Positions 62,314 to 64,000 of a DNA stretch of 64,000 nucleotides are shown here, piece by piece. The stretch spans positions 1 through 64,000 of the forward strand of contig CANPWP010000008.1 of the NCBI GenBank assembly GCA_947584595.1, written 5' to 3'. A model generated the notes under the pieces. It made no database searches. It had not been told where the DNA came from and was given only the letters and a program-made list of their open reading frames with translations. This DNA comes from an uncultured Clostridia bacterium (GTDB lineage: Bacteria; Bacillota; Clostridia; Oscillospirales; Acutalibacteraceae). The first letter of the stretch is position 1, and each line of letters begins with the position of its first letter. The position numbers were made by a program, and so were the translations under genes.

Positions 62314-62769
62314 ATGAGAATGGCGTTAGGCAGTGATCACGGCGGAGTAAACATTAAAAATGCAGTGATTAAATATTTAGAGGAAAAAAACATTGTATAC
62401 AAAGATTTTGGGTGTTATGACGACAACAGTGTTGATTATCCTGTTTATGCTTATAAAACAGCAAAAGAAGTATCTGACGGCAATTATGATTTAGGTATAT
62501 TATGCTGCGGTACGGGAATCGGCATTTCAATTGCCGCTAATAAAGTCAAAGGCATTCGTGCGGCAGTTGTAACAGATGAATTTTCCGCTGAAATGACAAG
62601 AAGACACAACAACGCAAACATTTTATGTATGGGCGGTAGAGTTATCGATGAAAAACAGGCAGTAAAGTTGGCGGAAATATTTATTAATACTCCATTCGAT
62701 GTTGAAGAACGCCATTTAAGAAGACTGAAAATGATAGATGAAATTGAAAAAGAAACATTTTCCATATAA
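62314..62769 (+). CDS. rpiB: Ribose 5-phosphate isomerase B
   Basis: LGSDHGGVNIKN, GILCCGTGIGISIAANK. Confidence 0.96.
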   Translation: MRMALGSDHGGVNIKNAVIKYLEEKNIVYKDFGCYDDNSVDYPVYAYKTAKEVSDGNYDLGILCCGTGIGISIAANKVKGIRAAVVTDEFSAEMTRRHNNANILCMGGRVIDEKQAVKLAEIFINTPFDVEERHLRRLKMIDEIEKETFSI

Positions 62770-62783
62770 ATCCAGAATATTTT

Positions 62784-62807
62784 ACACCTTTGTTTTTACA
62801 AGGGTGT
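62784..62807 (+). terminator. Terminator-like hairpin after rpiB
   Basis: ACACCtTTGT...ACAAgGGTGT then TTTATTTTTT. Confidence 0.7.
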
Positions 62808-62931
62808 TTATTTTTTGGTAAAAGTAAATAATTGTTACAAAGAATTATTGTATGAATTTACAAAATAATTTTATTTTGTAACTAATTAACTTAAAAAATT
62901 TCATTATTTTAAATTTATTTACAAAAAACTC

Positions 62932-62965
62932 TTGTTTTTTTTCTAATAAAGTATTATAATACTTT
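62932..62965 (+). promoter_or_regulatory. Promoter of XRE gene with palindrome over the -10
   Basis: TTGTTT-17-TATAAT; perfect palindrome AAAGTATTATAATACTTT at 62948-62965. Confidence 0.65.
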
Positions 62966-63032
62966 TACAATGCTTTTAAAGAATTACCGAAAGGAATTAA
63001 AATACTTTTTGTAAGCAAGGGAGATTTTTATT

Positions 63033-63284
63033 ATGAGACTTCGTAAACAGGAATTAGGAGATCGTAATCTTATTGGAAACAGAGTGGAAACTGTTCGTAA
63101 GAAAAAAGGTATGAAACAAAAAGAACTGCTTGCTCAGCTTCAGGTAAACGGCGTAGATATGAATGCTTCAGGTTTGTCTAAGCTTGAAGGTCAAATAAGA
63201 TATGTTACAGATGTTGAGCTTGTAGCTTTGTCTGATATTCTTGAAGTATCTGTCGATTATCTGCTGGGCAGAGAAGATGCTTAA
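63033..63284 (+). CDS. XRE-family helix-turn-helix regulator
   Basis: RVETVRKKKGMKQKELLAQL...SGLSKLEGQIRYVTDVELVALSDILEVSVDYLLG. Confidence 0.93.
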   Translation: MRLRKQELGDRNLIGNRVETVRKKKGMKQKELLAQLQVNGVDMNASGLSKLEGQIRYVTDVELVALSDILEVSVDYLLGREDA

Positions 63285-63310
63285 AAAATTTGAATATGGA
63301 TTATAAAATA

Positions 63311-63334
63311 GGGTTGCAGTTATTGCTGCAACCC
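63311..63334. terminator. Bidirectional terminator
   Basis: GGGTTGCAG-ttattg-CTGCAACCC with flanking A/T tracts. Confidence 0.85.
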
Positions 63335-63339
63335 ATTTT

Positions 63340-64000
63340 TTATCCTTTTAGTAGACTACTCGGATAGGTACAGCCCACCTGCTGTTTTTTTATTGCTAAT
63401 TTTATTAGCTTGTTCAATTCATTTAAACCGTTTTCAATATTTTCGTCTGCAATACCCGAAAAGCTTAAAATAAAATCAAAGTTTTCACTGTTACATTTAT
63501 TAATGTTAATTTGATTTGATTCACACAACTCGTATAGCTTTTCTTTGTCTAAATCCTTTTTATATTTAACCATTATATTAAGTGCTGTCTCATTAAATAC
63601 AAAATAAGTTTCATCTTTAAAGATTTTATTTATTGCAGAAATCATAATTTTGCTTTTTTCGGCATATTGACGCCTCAGCTTTCTTAAATGCTTTTCAAGC
63701 AGTCCTTGATTAATATATTCAGATAAAGCAAGCTGTTCCGTTTTTGAAGCCGTCTGGTTATAATTTAACGACCTTTTTGAATAAAGAAGATTTAATTTCT
63801 CAGGAAGAACCATATATCCGATTCTTACAGACGGCAGAAGTATTTTTGAAAATGAACCTATATAAACCGTATTTTCAGCGTCAAAGCTCTGAATACAGTG
63901 AACAGGTCTTGTTATGTATCTTAGCTCTCCGTTGTAATCGTCTTCTATAATAAGACAATTATTTTGCTTGCACCAGTTAATCAGTTCAATTCTGCGATTA
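63340..64000 (-). CDS. MocR/PdxR-type (GntR-aminotransferase) regulator, C-terminal part; continues beyond window
   Basis: Reverse strand upstream of the tracked ORF reads NRRIELINWCKQNNCLIIEDDYNGELRYITRPVHCIQSFDAENTVYIGSFSKILLPSVRIGYMVLP: PLP-lysine motif SFSK. Confidence 0.92.
   Translation of the reverse strand, partial: NRRIELINWCKQNNCLIIEDDYNGELRYITRPVHCIQSFDAENTVYIGSFSKILLPSVRIGYMVLPEKLNLLYSKRSLNYNQTASKTEQLALSEYINQGLLEKHLRKLRRQYAEKSKIMISAINKIFKDETYFVFNETALNIMVKYKKDLDKEKLYELCESNQININKCNSENFDFILSFSGIADENIENGLNELNKLIKLAIKKQQVGCTYPSSLLKG

Overview
Low-GC, mostly housekeeping chromosome segment that looks like an endospore-forming Clostridia/Oscillospiraceae-type Firmicute (inferred from gene content: complete spoIIIAA-AH, gerW/ytfJ, ispH-rpsA fusion). 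Recognisable blocks: hisH-hisF beside the 5' end of an IS1182-like transposase at the left edge; rpiR-family regulator / BaiN-like flavoprotein / cmk / plsC / ispH-S1 fusion; ligA; spoIIIA operon; Ca/Na-type antiporter behind a yybP-ykoY (Mn2+) riboswitch-like leader; nusB / TsaD paralogue / xseA / dnaE; TrpXYZ-like ABC transporter interrupted by a 188-bp imperfect palindrome; rubredoxin (below the ORF-track cutoff); azlCD; rpmB; scpAB; transcarboxylase-like 12S/1.3S/5S set; ackA; a PASTA+YARHG Ser/Thr kinase; YtrA-type GntR/ABC module; paired M16 peptidases, lgt-folD overlap; rplU-prp-rpmA-obgE; rpsF-ssb-rpsR; an orphan ABC exporter + nucleotidyltransferase-like pair; FtsW/RodA apparently starting at ATT; fhs; tsaE-tsaB-rpiB; XRE regulator; partial MocR-type regulator. 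No CRISPR, rRNA or tRNA was recognised. No clear novel defence or biosynthetic system is present. The best leads are the palindromic element, the internal S1 start in the ispH-rpsA fusion, the ATT-start FtsW/RodA, the Mn-riboswitch/antiporter pairing and the ABC/nucleotidyltransferase pair. All family calls come from reading sequence motifs, not from database searches.
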